Source of the DNA: Megaleporinus macrocephalus
Taxonomy: Eukaryota; Chordata; Actinopteri; Characiformes; Anostomidae
Reading direction: 5' to 3'
NCBI GenBank assembly: GCA_021613375.1
Contig: CM038719.1
Location: 34,492,247 to 34,556,246 of the forward strand
DNA length: 64,000 bases
Part shown: in pieces, positions 34,740 to 47,871 of the stretch
Layout of the letters: every line of letters begins with the position of its first letter
How positions within the stretch are numbered: the stretch's first letter is position 1
Program-made: the position numbers and the translations under genes
Notes under the pieces: model-generated
Told to the model about the DNA's origin: nothing
Databases searched by the model: none
What the model saw: the letters and a program-made list of their open reading frames with translations, nothing else

Positions 34740-36490
34740 AAAATAAAGGTTCCTACATGTGTTTGGTTTTTTTTTGCATTTGTTTGGTAGTTTGGAAATT
34801 TCTAGATATACATTCTCTCCTCAATCTTTTCATGGTTCTTTTTTTTCAATGTTTCTTCAGATTGATGGGGAATTTGCTGTATATGGTTGTATATAGAACC
34901 AAGACGGGTTTTGCTGCTGTTGTGATGTTAACCTAACCGAATGATAGAACCACTTCTGAAAAGGTTTTAAGAATAACCATATGCAACACTTTCCCCATCA
35001 ATCTATACAGCCAGTTCACCAGGCAAAGGACTACTGGAGCATGCTAATGGATAAAACCACTGTTTTTATTAGAGAACCATTGACAAACCATTATTTTTAA
35101 AAGTGTAGCTATAGAACCTAAACATAACACGGCAGTTTGTGAAACCTTAAACAGGTTCTCCACATCCAACCATGACACTTCAAAGAACCAATGCTAAAAG
35201 CAATAAAATAAAAGCAATGGTTGTACATAGAACTGTCACCATTTAAAGAACTATGGCATGAATTTTATTTGCATGGTTAAATTAGAACCTGCTGGTTCTT
35301 TGAAAAATCTTTCTTTTCTTCTTAAAAAAAATGGTTCTTCAGATTGATGGAGAATGTGGTTGTATATTGAGCCAAATTTGGTTTTGGCTGTTGGCTGCTG
35401 TGATGTTAACCTTATGTTAGAAGAACACTTCTTGCTGCTAAATAGAACCACTTCTGCAAAGGTTCTAAAAAGAACCATACACAATCTATACAGTCAGTTT
35501 ACCAGGCAAAGGACCATTCGAGCATGCTAATGGTTCTTCATAGCTTTGGATGAAACCACTGTCTTTATTAGAGAACCTTCAGTGCTTGAATTTTATTTAC
35601 ATGGTGCAAGTATCCTCCTCCATGAGAGAGAACCTGCTGTATTTGGTTCTTTGTGTGGTTGACTGATTCTTCTCAATAATTCTTTTATACTTTAGACTCA
35701 AAGAACCACTTCAGTGCTTGGATATTATTTGCATGGCTTACTAGCACCAAAAATGTTTCACCAATTAACCTTGTTTTGGTGGAATATAGAAATTTTCCAA
35801 TAAGAACTGATATAGAACCTTTGCTTTGTGTTTTTGGAAGTTCATTAAGTTTTCAAAAGGTTCTTCACACACACACATCTGACAAAAACTCATTAAAATC
35901 TTTTCTATCTTTTCTAGGAACCTTCTTAGTCACCTTTTTAGATTTGAATACTTGAATGGTTCTTTGTGTAGTGAAACGATTCTTCTCAATGATTCTTTTA
36001 CATGATTTTTTTAACACTGGACTTAAAGAACCTCTTCAGTGCTTAAATTTAGTGCATGGTTCAATTGCTGTATTTGGTTCCTTAAAGAATCTTTTTTTAT
36101 CCAAATAAGCTGCTCTTAATAGCATCAAAATGGTTCCACTGTTGTTACAAACCAAGTAACCTTGTTTTGGTGGAATACAGACTTTTCTGATAAGAACTGA
36201 TATAGAACCTTTGCTTTATGTTTATAGAACCTTTTTGGATTTGAATACTTGAATAGTTCTTTGTGTGGTTAAATGATTATTTTCAATGATTCGTTTATAA
36301 GATTCTTTTAACCTTGTTTTGGTACTACATTGGCAGAGGTGTATTTTAATTTATAAATTTTAACTTAAATTTTTTTTACATGGTTCTTGGCTTTGATTTA
36401 TGGTTCTTCAACTGTTGTTGATCCTTTATATGGAGGTTCTCTACTGAAATGGAACCAAATGTGGTTCTTGTACAGCTTTGTTCCAAGGAA
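34740..36490. repeat. GGTTCTTT/AAGAACC-rich field with internal duplications
   Basis: Dozens of GGTTCTTT and AGAACCA words. Block 34855-35050 (CTTCAGATTGATGGGGAAT ... GGAGCATGCTAATGG) recurs at about 35337-35535. Block 35778-35840 (GGTGGAATATAGA ... TGATATAGAACCTTTGCTTT) recurs at about 36170-36225. This resembles a known fish dispersed repeat built on GGTTCT motifs, here expanded by local duplications. No coding sequence. Confidence 0.7.
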
Positions 36491-39291
36491 CACTCTTTAT
36501 TTTTGAGCATGTAAATTTTCCTTTACTAAGTTTACAAATGTGAATTTGCCTGTACATGATTTCCATATGAATTAAATATATTAGATCAACACCATCAAAC
36601 ACGACACTCAATTGAAGGATCGTGTTAATGTCATATATTTTATTCCTGATAGAAATAATGTACTGTACGTTTTAATGAACTCTCAGTGGGGAGTTTGAAA
36701 TCCGTGAGTTTGGTTCAGATTCAGACTGGGTTAGCTGTGCCTTTCATGGGTTTTGGCTTTAGCCTGTGCCTGTGTGGTCTCCTGGCCTCAACCGATCCAT
36801 CTATCGACTGGGCTGAAGTGGAAATGGCAACCACAGAAACCCACCAGAGACAAATTGCACACCCCCCAACATTCAGCCTCTGGAATCACTCAAACAGTCC
36901 CATTCACTGCCAATGGACTGCTGCTCTCTGTCAGGCTACAGGCCTGGAATAAGCACCGACATTGGCCGGTGTTTGCGCCAAACGGATTTAGCATTGATCC
37001 GATGAGCTGCCCCGCTTGTGTGAGTGTGTTGGAGGTGCTGTTCGAAAGAAGGCCACCACAGGACACCTGCAAGGTTAATGTAGTGCATGTGCCAAAGCCA
37101 CGTATTGATCAGAAGCCAACCCAAAGGCGCTAACTTCTCAAATGGGTGAAAATAGACATTACATTTCTAGGAGCATGCTAGCACGTGAGCTCATCACATG
37201 GAACTGAAAGAACAAAGAGAAGAGGTTTTTCTATTCACTACTACTGCTAAAGAATACCAGCACAAATTGTGTTTTGATGTTGGTATGATGTTCAACCAGT
37301 GTGGCCACTGTCCCATTTCAGTTATGGGCTGAAGGTTAAGGATTGATTGGGTAAGTGTGCTAACTGCCCCCTGGTGAGGATGTTCTGTAGTGGGTGTGGA
37401 TGTTTCCCTGCACGAATGGTTCAAATACAAACACAAGTGGCAAACAGTTCTAAATTCTGACCATCCTCTGACCAGAGGAGTGCAAGACCAACCTAAACCA
37501 GATAAGACTGCATGGAAGACACCTACAGTATTTGTTTTTACCAATATCTTTGTTGGCTTTTCAGCTAAAGATGCCTTACACAGTTTATCTACCCAACTTT
37601 TACTAAGATTTCTGCTCAAGACACCTCATACAGTTTGTTCACCCACATCTTTGCTAGCTTTTCAGCTAAAACATACTTTCCAAGCACAATGTATTATTGA
37701 AATAGGCCCTAAATCATTAGCACTGTTCAACTGTGAGGCTTGTATTCAACTGTAGACCATTAATATGTTTTACAGATAATGTCAAGTCAGTGCTTAGTCC
37801 CAAAGCTTTCCCATTGCAGTCTGTAGCAGCGTTTCCACTTGGGACTTACGATGATGACCACAATGACAGTAGAACAGAGTTTGATTCAGAAATGTCAGTA
37901 TTAGTTAAGCAGTACACATCAGAGATTATAAAACAAACCTAAACCTAAACCCTCAAAATTAGATTAAGTTCGGACAAGTAGTTTGATGCCTAATTGTTTT
38001 GTTTTCAACAAACGTCCACTCAATATACACATTGATATAATTCTTCTCTTGAAAAATACAGTAAGTCATGCAAATATAACACTTTTGTTGCTTTTTTTCT
38101 GACACTTTCTAGAATTTCTCGATCCTTCGGAAAAAACCAACAGAAAAAAGAAAAAGCATGGATCAAAGCAATCCACATCTATACAATGTCATAACCTTTT
38201 AAACCCCGTGCCCACAAAAAATGATCCCCGACCACCACCACCCACCCACCCACCCAACCAACCTCACCCCAAAAAAACAAAAACAAAACAAATGGAACAA
38301 AAGATACACCTAAAACTCAAGCTTGGTAGAAAACACCCATTATATAATTTTTACAGAGTACAAAATTTCACAGATCTAGCTCGTTTTCTTCTATTTACTC
38401 CAGTTTCTTTGGAATAGGAAACCAAATATCTGACCATAAAACAAAAGAACATGGTTTGGGGCAAATGCTAATCGTCCTCCTGTTCTTCCTGAGCCGCAGG
38501 CCAAGGCTCAGATTACTGCTCTCCTGCTCAAGAGAAAATTCGGACTAATTTGAGAATGTAAGGCATTTTTCTTGAACGCAAACCAAGAACAAAGAATGTT
38601 TCTTCCTCTCCCCTCTGCTTCCACACTCTACAACACGGAGCATGTATGGTAATATAGGAGCACACCGTTAGTATCGCCGCAATGCGAAGTTAGCTTGTTA
38701 GCGCACTGCTAGTATAAGGACTCTCATAAGGAGAACGTTTGTGGATACCCATGAAAAGTTTTACGCTAAACGAGGACGCTAGTCAAACTTAATAGGGCAG
38801 AAGAGGAGCATGGATTGATTCTGGAATCAATCCACAGCAGCTCTTGCAGGCAAGAGCTTAAAGACTGTGCACTCGTCAATATTGTACAACAACAAGCCTG
38901 TCATTAGCCCATGCATATATCATAAGATAGCATGGCGGGAAAATCACCCAAAATACTCCAAGTAAGCACCTAGACGTGTGTTGCATGTGCGAACAACACA
39001 TTACATTATGTTTGTTGCAACAGTAGCCAACAATAATGTTTACTTGCTAGTTTGTTTTGCTACCTAGCCTGTGCTATCAATTGTATTCCAGACATTAAAA
39101 CAGACAGCAGTGGGTTTTTGTGGGTTGTAACTTTGTTTGCTGTTTGCTGATTTCAATACTATCCGGCACCAAAAGTTTGTCTCCAGAAGAGTATAAGATC
39201 ACATCTGGCCCCACAAGACTACCGCATAATATGCTAATCTGAGTACATTGTTAATATGTAAGCAAACTGTTAGCAAGTGGACACATTGTGA
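36491..39291. other. Intergenic, no gene supported
   Basis: Open frames of 60-141 codons at 36686-37755 overlap on both strands without any recognisable domain. 37555-37680 contains a short internal duplication of CTTTTCAGCTAAA. 38222-38262 is a C-rich CACCCACC run. Confidence 0.45.
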
Positions 39292-39690
39292 GTATTGCGT
39301 CCACTGTTAGCCTGTGAATCCATTGTTAGTATATGAGTCCACTAGTATGTGAGTCCACTGTTAGCATGTGAGTCCATTGTTAGCATGTGGACACATAGTT
39401 AGTATGTGAGTCCACTGTTAGCATGTGAGTCCATTGTTAGCATGTGAATCCATTGTTAGTATGTGAGTCCATTGTTAGCATGTGAGTCCATTGTTAGCAT
39501 GTGGACACATAGTTAGTATGTGAGTCCACTGTTAGCATGTGAATCCATTGTAGTATGTGAGTCCACTGTTAGTATGTGAGTCCATTGTTAGCATGTGGAC
39601 ACACTGTTAGCATGTGAGTCACCTGTTTGCATATGAGTCCACTTTTAGTATGTAAGTCCACTTTTAGTATGTAAGTCCACTTTTAGCATT
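39292..39690 (+). repeat. 19-bp minisatellite (CCATTGTTAGCATGTGAGT)
   Basis: About 20 imperfect units; CCATTGTTAG occurs at 39431 and 39450, a 19-bp period. Longer variants carry GTGGACACATAGTTAGTATG inserts. Confidence 0.9.
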
Positions 39691-41228
39691 TAAACAAATA
39701 TGGGTGCATTGTTAACATGTGATTGCATTGTTAGCATGTTAGCACGTTGTCTGTATGTGAGGGAATTGTCATGTGTGTTCATTGCTACTATGCAACGTTA
39801 CTGTTAGCTTCTAAGACCTATTTTAGCATTTCTCAAGATTCTGGAGTACTGAAACCTGGTACTGGATAGATGTTGGAACATTCACATGCTTATGAATCAG
39901 ACACATATCTGATCTAGGACCACATTTGAAAGTAGATCTGAAAAGACTGGATTTGATGCGTCTACACTGCCCTGAAAAAAAAATAAAATCTAAGTTATAT
40001 TAGGGCAAAAAATCAGATTTGGGTCGCTTCAACCTGGTAATGTGAACATAGCCTATGATACCCGTTAAGGGTTTTCTTGGCACTACGCCACAAGATTCAT
40101 CTGTTTATCCTTAAATGAGTGGAATCAGAAGTGTTGGAGCTGTCAAGGCTGGGACTGAGCGCTGCTAACTTCTATCTTTTTAACCGCACAGTATGTTCAT
40201 AATGTGCTAACTTGAGAGAAAATAATAAAAAGCCTCTGGACAGAATAAAACTATCTAAGAGTAGCTTTAGAAACGCATCCCTAAAACACCACCCCCACGC
40301 ACTCCCACTCTTGGATGTCCTCTCTCGTTGTGCCGGAACAGCAGCACGAGGCTCTTATTTCTTAGCAACAGCGCTATGGGTGGAATAACCTCAGCGAAAG
40401 GGTGACTCGACCCCAAAAGCACGTTCCAGCATATCTCGGATGAGCACGCGTCCAAGGCAAGCTTGTTTTCAGAGTTTGCATGGTTTAGCTGGCCAAAGCA
40501 AGTATGGTGTTTCCTACTGGAAGCCAACAAGCTTTGTCCCTGCGCTTGCTTATGTAATTGAGAGTACAATTACAGGTTGGCAGGCTCCAAATTCTGGTGG
40601 ATCCAACCCAAATAAGCACCCGCTCTATTCTCCCCGCTGCCCCTCCTGGCCTTTCCGGGAGCTGAGAATGAGAACGAAGCTCCAATGAGCCGATATCCAT
40701 CTAAGCCAAAGGCACTCAGTGTCACGCTCTACAATGGCAGCGAGTGGGAGATCAGAGGGCCATCAGGCTGCTCCGGTACAGAGTTAATTGAGAAGCAAGT
40801 GATAGCAGGGGGGCAAAGGGAAGTGCCGGGGATTAGCAATGCCCCTGGTGTGAAGCTCGTGCTAGTTAGTGCCTTTGATTCCCACGCATGGTAACTGGCT
40901 GTGCACGCGGGCAGCACTGCCTGCCAAACATGGACTTCAGTTACACTGATAATGACACGACACCAGAGCGGGACGATATTGCAAACACTATCATGATACT
41001 TATATGTATTACTATTATACATGACATGATTATGATATTTACTTCGCAACGCGTTGTTGACAATTTTACACAGGAATTTCATACTCTTTACAACACATGC
41101 AGTAAAAGTTTGGCTTATTTTTGGATTAAGATTTTTAATTTTTTATTATTAACTAATTTTTTTTTTCTTTCTTATTTTTTTTTTTTTAAGTCTTTGTATG
41201 AATTCATGTTCAAAAAGGATCCATGTTC
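39691..41228. other. Intergenic; possible conserved noncoding segment at 40680-40900
   Basis: 39890-40060 resembles a fish MITE remnant (AGATCTGA..., AATCAGATTTGGGTC, GTGAACATAGCC). 40680-40900 is non-repetitive and GC-balanced. No gene is visible. Confidence 0.35.
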
Positions 41229-41727
41229 ACATAGGCTACATTCATACAGCAGGTAGAAGTGGATAAAATCTGATTTCTTTTGTTAAGCTGTTCACATTAT
41301 CTTTAAAACTGACTCGCATGCACTGAAGAACAACACGCTAATCTAGAGGCAAACAGTCACGACTGCCGACAGATGCGGGTTCGCTTCACAGAAGTGTTCT
41401 GGAAGTTCTAATGACTGACAGGTGGGCTCATCACCCAGAAAGCTCCCTCTAAAAAGGCCAGAGTCACTTCTTTAATTGCATCCTTTGTGCAATGTGAGGC
41501 TTTGTAAACCAAAACAAATGTTAAGCAACATTTGAACGCGAAAGCTGTTTCAAAATGAATGGACCAATAGAAATGCTCCAAAATAGCTTTGGGAAAAATT
41601 CTGGTTCCATTGACTTACATTGAAAACAAACACTGTTTTGTCCTCGGCTGTGAAGTTACTATTTTGGAGACAACTTGTTTTTCATTGGACAGCCACAATC
41701 AAATTCGGCCGTGTGAACGTAGTGTCA
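41229..41727. mobile_element. Putative MITE with nested repeat
   Basis: The left end GGCTACATTCATACAGC (about 41234) is roughly inverse to GGCCGTGTGAACGTAGTG (about 41707-41725). Nested inside, 41558-41697 (GACCAATAGAAATGCTCC ... TTCCATTGACTTACATT ... CATTGGACAG) matches the repeat split around 2034-2310. No open frame with transposase motifs. Confidence 0.5.
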
Positions 41728-42231
41728 CTAATGCAATGCACCACTTTAGCTACCTGAGTGCTAATAGTGCCCCCTTGTGGACAGTCTTCACAAAAAATCC
41801 TTTGGAATGTAATTATAGCTACTTCTTTTCCCAAATGTGGGAAATGAAAGTAAAACAACCCTCCGTTAGTAGATTTGTTTAACCCTTTCCTTAAAAGACC
41901 TTGAACCTATCAGTCTGAACGCCTCTTTCATGTCATTGCCGGATATTCCGTCTGTGTCCGACAGGAATTTTCATAATTTTCCTCTGTACTCGTGAACGAG
42001 CTTGCAAGCAAGACCCTGCTTGTTTTTTCTGTTCACACGTTTTCCTGCTGTTAGCACTTTCTCACGACTCTCTCGCGCTCTCTCTCTCTCTATGCGCTCT
42101 CGCTTTGTCTTCGTATCAGATTTTTCTCGATCACCCACTTGTTCTTCTGTCTTCGGGGCTTTCGATGGAGTACTTAATGTGTTTTGCTTCACACATCCAT
42201 TCTCACTCTGCTCTTCATGCCTAAGTGTTTT

Positions 42232-42272
<41 letters not shown>

Positions 42273-44084
42273 CTCTCTCTCTTTCTCTCTCACCCTCTCC
42301 ATTCCACTCCACGACGTAAACGCTCTGTCTCTCCATCACAGCCTGATAAAGAAGATTTACGCCTCAATTAGGCTATCAGAGCCCTGGGGCTGAATGCCAG
42401 AGCTGTCTTCTGATTGGGCCTTTCTCTCTTCTTCCCTCTGGCTCTAAAGGATTCCATTTACGCTCGCATCCCTCCGCTTTTCCCACCATGTTCCCTCACT
42501 AGACCCACCGACCCGCTGAGCACTGAGAGAGAGGAACAAGAGCTGGTAAACATTGCTGGGAAAACATGGCCGTCTGGCGGCGGGGATGCTGTTCTCACCA
42601 GCCAGTCAGGAGAGGGACGCTTGACAGGAACTTTGCAGAACATTTACAATGGTCTTGCCTGGAGAACAACTTTAGAAGAATCATTTCCACCAAGGCTTGG
42701 CTGCTATGTGGCGTTACGGCCAATCAGATTGTGTAAATACAACCAAGATGCGCCACAGACTAGCTGGTGCCCAGTCATGTTGGTCCTGTTTACATTCGAA
42801 GGCCCAAGCATTTAATCATTTTTCATGTTTTAGGCCCAATTTTAATCTTGTTCCACAAGGTGGCACTGTTTCTTTCAGCGTGGGACTCGTTCTGTAGATA
42901 AAATTACTCACACCAATCCCAAGCTAGGTTCTTACAATGTTTGAAGCAATGACCAGATCTCTCGTTTGCAGTGTAGAAGCAAAGCAGCATAAGCTAGAGC
43001 TTCAAGGACCAGTGTGAAGGACTAAAGCATTCAGTCACTGGCCTTCAGCTAACGCAGGGGATCTAGTGGCAGTATAGGCCTCAGCGAGGTCCAGAACATT
43101 TTGGTCCTGAGTCACAGTTCAAACCTTTGAACATCCTCTTAAAAAAATGGAAGGATGGTAGAACATCTGGCAGTCTTCATACTTGGCAGCTTCCAGCTTC
43201 TGACACCATCGAACAAGTGCACTGAACGAAATCGGGTTTAATAGACAGTTTAGCTCCTAATTATTTACCGCACGTTAATATCCTGAACAGGGGGCGCAAG
43301 CTGAATCGACAAGGAGTTTTTATAAGCGCTAAATCGTATCTGTTTTGCTCTCTCCAGGCCAATCTTCTTCCATGAGGGATCTAATACGGAGAGCAGAATA
43401 AGGAGCTTATGAAGTGTTGAAACTGCCGCGGAAGTGTAATCCACTTTCCGCCTTGTGTAGTGTTGCTGAAAGCTGACAATGATTAATGTCACAACGGTTC
43501 GCCTTTGGAGTCTACGAGCAACTAACCCCAGTGTAACAGTGGCCCTCAAGATTCCATAATTGTTCAGTGTAGCACCTTCAAATAGAGAAGAACAGGAAAT
43601 AAAACTGTCTCAGAACATCTCAAAGTCAAACATCTGGAGGTGTTCCACAGAGGGCTCAGTTTACATGGCAGTTTACAACACCATCAACCCAGAGCTTTAT
43701 TACCAAGTGCATTCATACTTTGTTGTCTTTTAAGAATGTAACAAATGTTTTCCTTTAGAAGTTGTAGATGTTGTGGCTATTATAAAAACATGCTATATTA
43801 AATATTTATGAACTCAGCTGAGGAATTCAGTCTTAAGTACAGACTAGAAAGTTTAACTTGTATTGTTTGTAATTAGAACATTTTAAATTTCTTTTCTCTA
43901 CAGTTCATTGTTTTCATTCCTAATTTAACGATGTTCAAGTTTACATGCCAAGTCTCTGTCGATCACACAGTGCTGTCAAGCTGGGAGGGCGGAGGATAAA
44001 TGATGTACTTTCAAGGAATCACAGTGTATCGTATCTCACCATCAAGTCATGACTGACATATTATCTTGTGACTAGTGTGTTTGC
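41728..44084. other. Intergenic, no gene supported
   Basis: Includes (CT)n runs (42071-42092, 42236-42296). A 133-codon frame at 42414-42815 has no recognised domain. 43260-43560 is non-repetitive with balanced composition. Confidence 0.45.
42236..42296. repeat. (CT)n simple repeat
   Basis: Nearly pure CT run of about 60 bases with one GCTG interruption. Confidence 0.93.
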
Positions 44085-44700
44085 TTAAGGATAACATATT
44101 AGTATGGGGGACAACATGTTCCTTGCGTATTAGCTTGTGGCTAGTGTGTTCTTTAGGGGAATAATATATTAGCTTGTGGCTAGTGTGTTCTTCAGGGGAA
44201 TACTATATTAGCTTGTGCCTAGTGTGTTTGCTTGAGGATAACATATTAGCTTGTGGCTAGTCTGTTTATTTGGGGATAACATATTAGCTTGTGGCTAGTC
44301 TGTTTATTTGGGGATAACATATTAGCTTGTGGCTGGTCTGTTAGTTTGGGGATAACATATTGGCTTGTGACCAGTATGTTGGCTTAAGTATAACATATTA
44401 AGTGTTGAGTATTGTGTTCACTTAGGGATAACATATTAGCTTGTGCCTAGTGCGTTTGCTTGAGGATAACATATTAGCTTGTGACTAGTCTGTTTATTTG
44501 GGGATAACATATTAGCTTTTGGCTAGTCTGTTAGTTTGGGGATAACATATTATCTTGTGACCAGTATGTTGGCTTATGGATAACATATTAACGGTTGAGT
44601 ACTGTGTTCTCTTGGGGATAACATATTAGCTTGTGGCTAGTGTGGTTGCTTGAGGATAACATATTAGCTTGTGGCTAGTGTGGTTGCTTGAGGATAGCAA
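44085..44700 (+). repeat. 38-bp minisatellite (GGATAACATATTAGCTTGTG)
   Basis: About 15 units; GGATAAC at 44236, 44274 and 44312 gives a 38-bp period, with some units of about 43 bp. Variable part: GCTAGTCTGTTTATTTGG. Confidence 0.92.
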
Positions 44701-47700
44701 ATCAGCTTTAGGCTGGAGCACAGCTATTTTCAAATGTACTTTTGTAACATTCTAATAAAGCAAAACATGGAAACATGAGTATATTAATGTTAGACATGTT
44801 TTCAGTATTATATCACTATGAATCTATAATATAACTATGATTAGTGAATTGTCACACCTCTAGTGAACTTTTTTAAATGATACAATGAACCAGTGATAGT
44901 GATAGTTTGGTTAATACGGTGGCCACGTGAACCATAATCAGCCTGAAAGGAACAACAGTTTCCAGTCATGCAGCAATAAGTTAACAGTGAATGAAACGCT
45001 TCTGATTTAAGCTGGACACGTTTTATTCATCAGGCCAGAAACGGCTGCAAAAATCTGACCCCTGCCATCCAGCATGGTCAGAGCTGTTTGGCGAAGATGA
45101 AATGCCTCCAGGAGGTAATTACCATGTTAGTCTGTTTACTGTCGCAGTGTAGTAAATAAACTGTTGACATTTGGCTGCATTGGCTAATTACATGCACAGT
45201 TTCCGAGCTTTTTAAAGGACGGTGTTCGCATGCCAACACTCGCGCTCGTCCTTTGGGTGTGACACGCCGAGATATGAAATCCAAGGGCAAGGTAGAGCGA
45301 CGAGCATGCAACGCAGAGAAAAAAAAAAGGAAAGAAAATGAATAAACAAATACAGCAGTACGGAGAATCATTAGCCTGAGTTAATAGAAGAAATATGATT
45401 TAAAAGGAAGCAGGAGGGAAGACTTCATTTAAAGATATTGGAAAAGCTGTCAGCGTAATAATAAGTGTGCTTGTTTGGCCCGAGCATAATGAAAGAGGGA
45501 AAAGTTTGAACAAGGTTCAAGGTTGCCCTTGAGCAGGAGAGCACCGGGGAGAGTCTTGCTCCTCCGTCATTACCGGGAAGAAGCAGTCAATATACATTTT
45601 TATGAACGACTAGTACATAATGAAAAATCCCCTTACGAATGCATGGAAATCGTTTTGTTAGCTTTTTTTTTTTTTTTTTGCTTTTTGTAAAACCAAGATT
45701 ACAGGAATTACAGGAATTTTCTCTTCTTTTTTTTCATCACTCATGTCTGTTGAATTTGTTCTCGTCAATGAAAGGAGGCACGAAATAAACCGGTATCTTA
45801 AAAACGTTTAGCAGGGCGTCTGGCTTTACAGCTATAAAAGTGAGCCGTCACCGTCGCTCGAGCGTCTGTAAATAGTTCCTCGGTGTAGATATTCAAATAA
45901 CACTTGAAAGGTTCATGAAGGTTTTGTTTTGTTTTGTTTCGTCACAGTAAGTCTCCGGTAGCAGTTCCTCCCATTGTTGCACAACTGATGAGCAATGGAT
46001 GGTTGATTCCCCTTTCTTTTTTTTTCTTTTTCCTTTTAATGTGATTGTGTGTGAACTCCTCAGACACAGTGCTCTTTAAATCCGCAGCGCCCACTGCCCT
46101 TTCAGACGAGGACCCTTACGGGTACGACGGCCCGGGCCACGACGGGTACGACGCGCCTATTTTTGAGAGCATGGTTTGCTTCAAAGCTCTGATCCTTACC
46201 TAAAGCCCATAACTTAGACCAGAAAGAGAAAGCGAGACCATGTGGTGTGAATGGGCAGACGCCTGGAACCCAAACCGTATTTACAGAGCCGGGAAATCTA
46301 GATTCGTGGAAATGGGGCGGGACGGTAAATGGAACAAAAGATGGCGCAAAGGAAAGAGAATACTTGAAAGAAGCATTCGATGAACGCTTGCAATGAAAAA
46401 CACCTTTCCTTTAATGGATAAAAGGGCCATGAGCGTTTAGATCCTTTTCACAGATGACAGATCTGCGAACAGTAGCGGCGAGAGGGGGCACCCCCGCATT
46501 AAGATTATGACAGGTGCAGAAATGATAAAACATATGATGATGTAAAATCCTGCCATCATCCTGGTTCGTGGAATAACTTGGCCTATAACAATGTGCAGTT
46601 ACTGACAGGAGAGACAGAATTACTGCGAATGCTATGCGCACAGTTTTGCGTAGAACGTTAACGCGTGTATATTACTCCCCCGGCGTCGCTAATCTAATTT
46701 TTTGGTTTACTGGTCCATGAACCTTTAGGTTAAATAAGGGTGCTGGGAGCGGAGGAGTGAGTGATCCTTTTTAATCAAATTTGAAGTCTCGGCTGCTTAC
46801 CCCCACACACCACGCGAAACAGCCTTGGTTAACCGCTAATTAGTTAACCTAATCGAACTGGACATTAATAAAGCCAGAGCCAAAAATAGAGGTGCGGGAC
46901 TTAATTGAATTTGTCAGTTTTTGTACAAATGATAGCGTTGATGGTATATCATAAAAGTGAGCCTTAGAATTTATGGGCACTGATCTATATTGGTTAGAAA
47001 GAAGGAGGACCTCTCTTCCACTGCTTGCTGCTTCTTTTATGGGTGCTGCAAGATTCCAAACCAGACAAATAAACAATGTGGACTGTCATAAGGACCATCC
47101 GTAACAATCGGTAATATGGATTACGTTCGTGCTGGACCTGGTTTACGTTTGCGTTACATTTCTTTCATTTGTTTATCACCCTGGTCATCGCTGCAAGCAG
47201 TACTAAGACTCCCTTCTGTTTTATTCTTCAAATTTCCTCCTCTGTTGCTTTCTTAGATGACAAACGCCATTGAAATGTAAATCTGGTCACCACACGAGGG
47301 CTCTCTCTGGAACAAAGATGTAAAAGTCTGCTTTTGACAGCTTATGGAAAATCAGCACATCGTTTTGCTGGCTCAAAAATGAAGGCAGTGCCCTGCGAAT
47401 CATGTGGGAGTACACATGCACACCCCTACCCGAGACTCAATGAGAACTCTGGCTACAAAGGTCTTGTTATTGACATAAACAAATTGACTACTAGGCAAAT
47501 GCGATAATTTTATAACAAATGTATATGATGCACCCCACCCCCCCTGGAATATCTTCATTGACTATTATAAGAGTTGGTCTCAGCTTTCAGGCCTAAAATA
47601 AGATCTAAACGAATGCTACCATGAATCGGTGTTGTATTGTCATGCTTGCTCTCACCCTCTTTCCCCACTTTTCGCCTCCCTCCCTCTCTCTGGCGTTTGA

Positions 47701-47871
47701 TGACTCATCCTGTACACAGACGGATCAAAACAACTTGTCCTCAGACCCTGACAAACTTAACTTTGCTTTGTACACAGCAGCCATCCCCTTGGCTGCTTTT
47801 CCACAGCGAATCATCAAGCTAATCAGGCAGCGCAGAAGGCCCATGCTTTAGAGTCTTCACTGCCTCCCAGC
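44701..47871. other. Low-repeat region downstream of elfn2, with probable 3' UTR
   Basis: Mostly non-repetitive and possibly conserved noncoding DNA (especially 45000-45640 and 46380-46660). The part next to 47872 is the 3' untranslated region of elfn2. The first AATAAA on the minus strand after the stop lies at 47220-47225, about 650 bases downstream; whether it is used is unknown. A GC-rich island with coding-like bias lies at 46080-46197. Confidence 0.5.

Noticed and set aside
37194..37619. 141-codon minus-strand frame
   Set aside because: No recognisable domain, no splice or transcript evidence, overlapped by an open frame on the other strand.
42414..42815. 133-codon forward frame
   Set aside because: No recognised motif; length is within chance expectation for this composition.
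47621..47851. 76-codon plus-strand frame beside elfn2
   Set aside because: Lies in the probable elfn2 3' UTR on the opposite strand and has no recognised domain; its signal-peptide-like start is weak.
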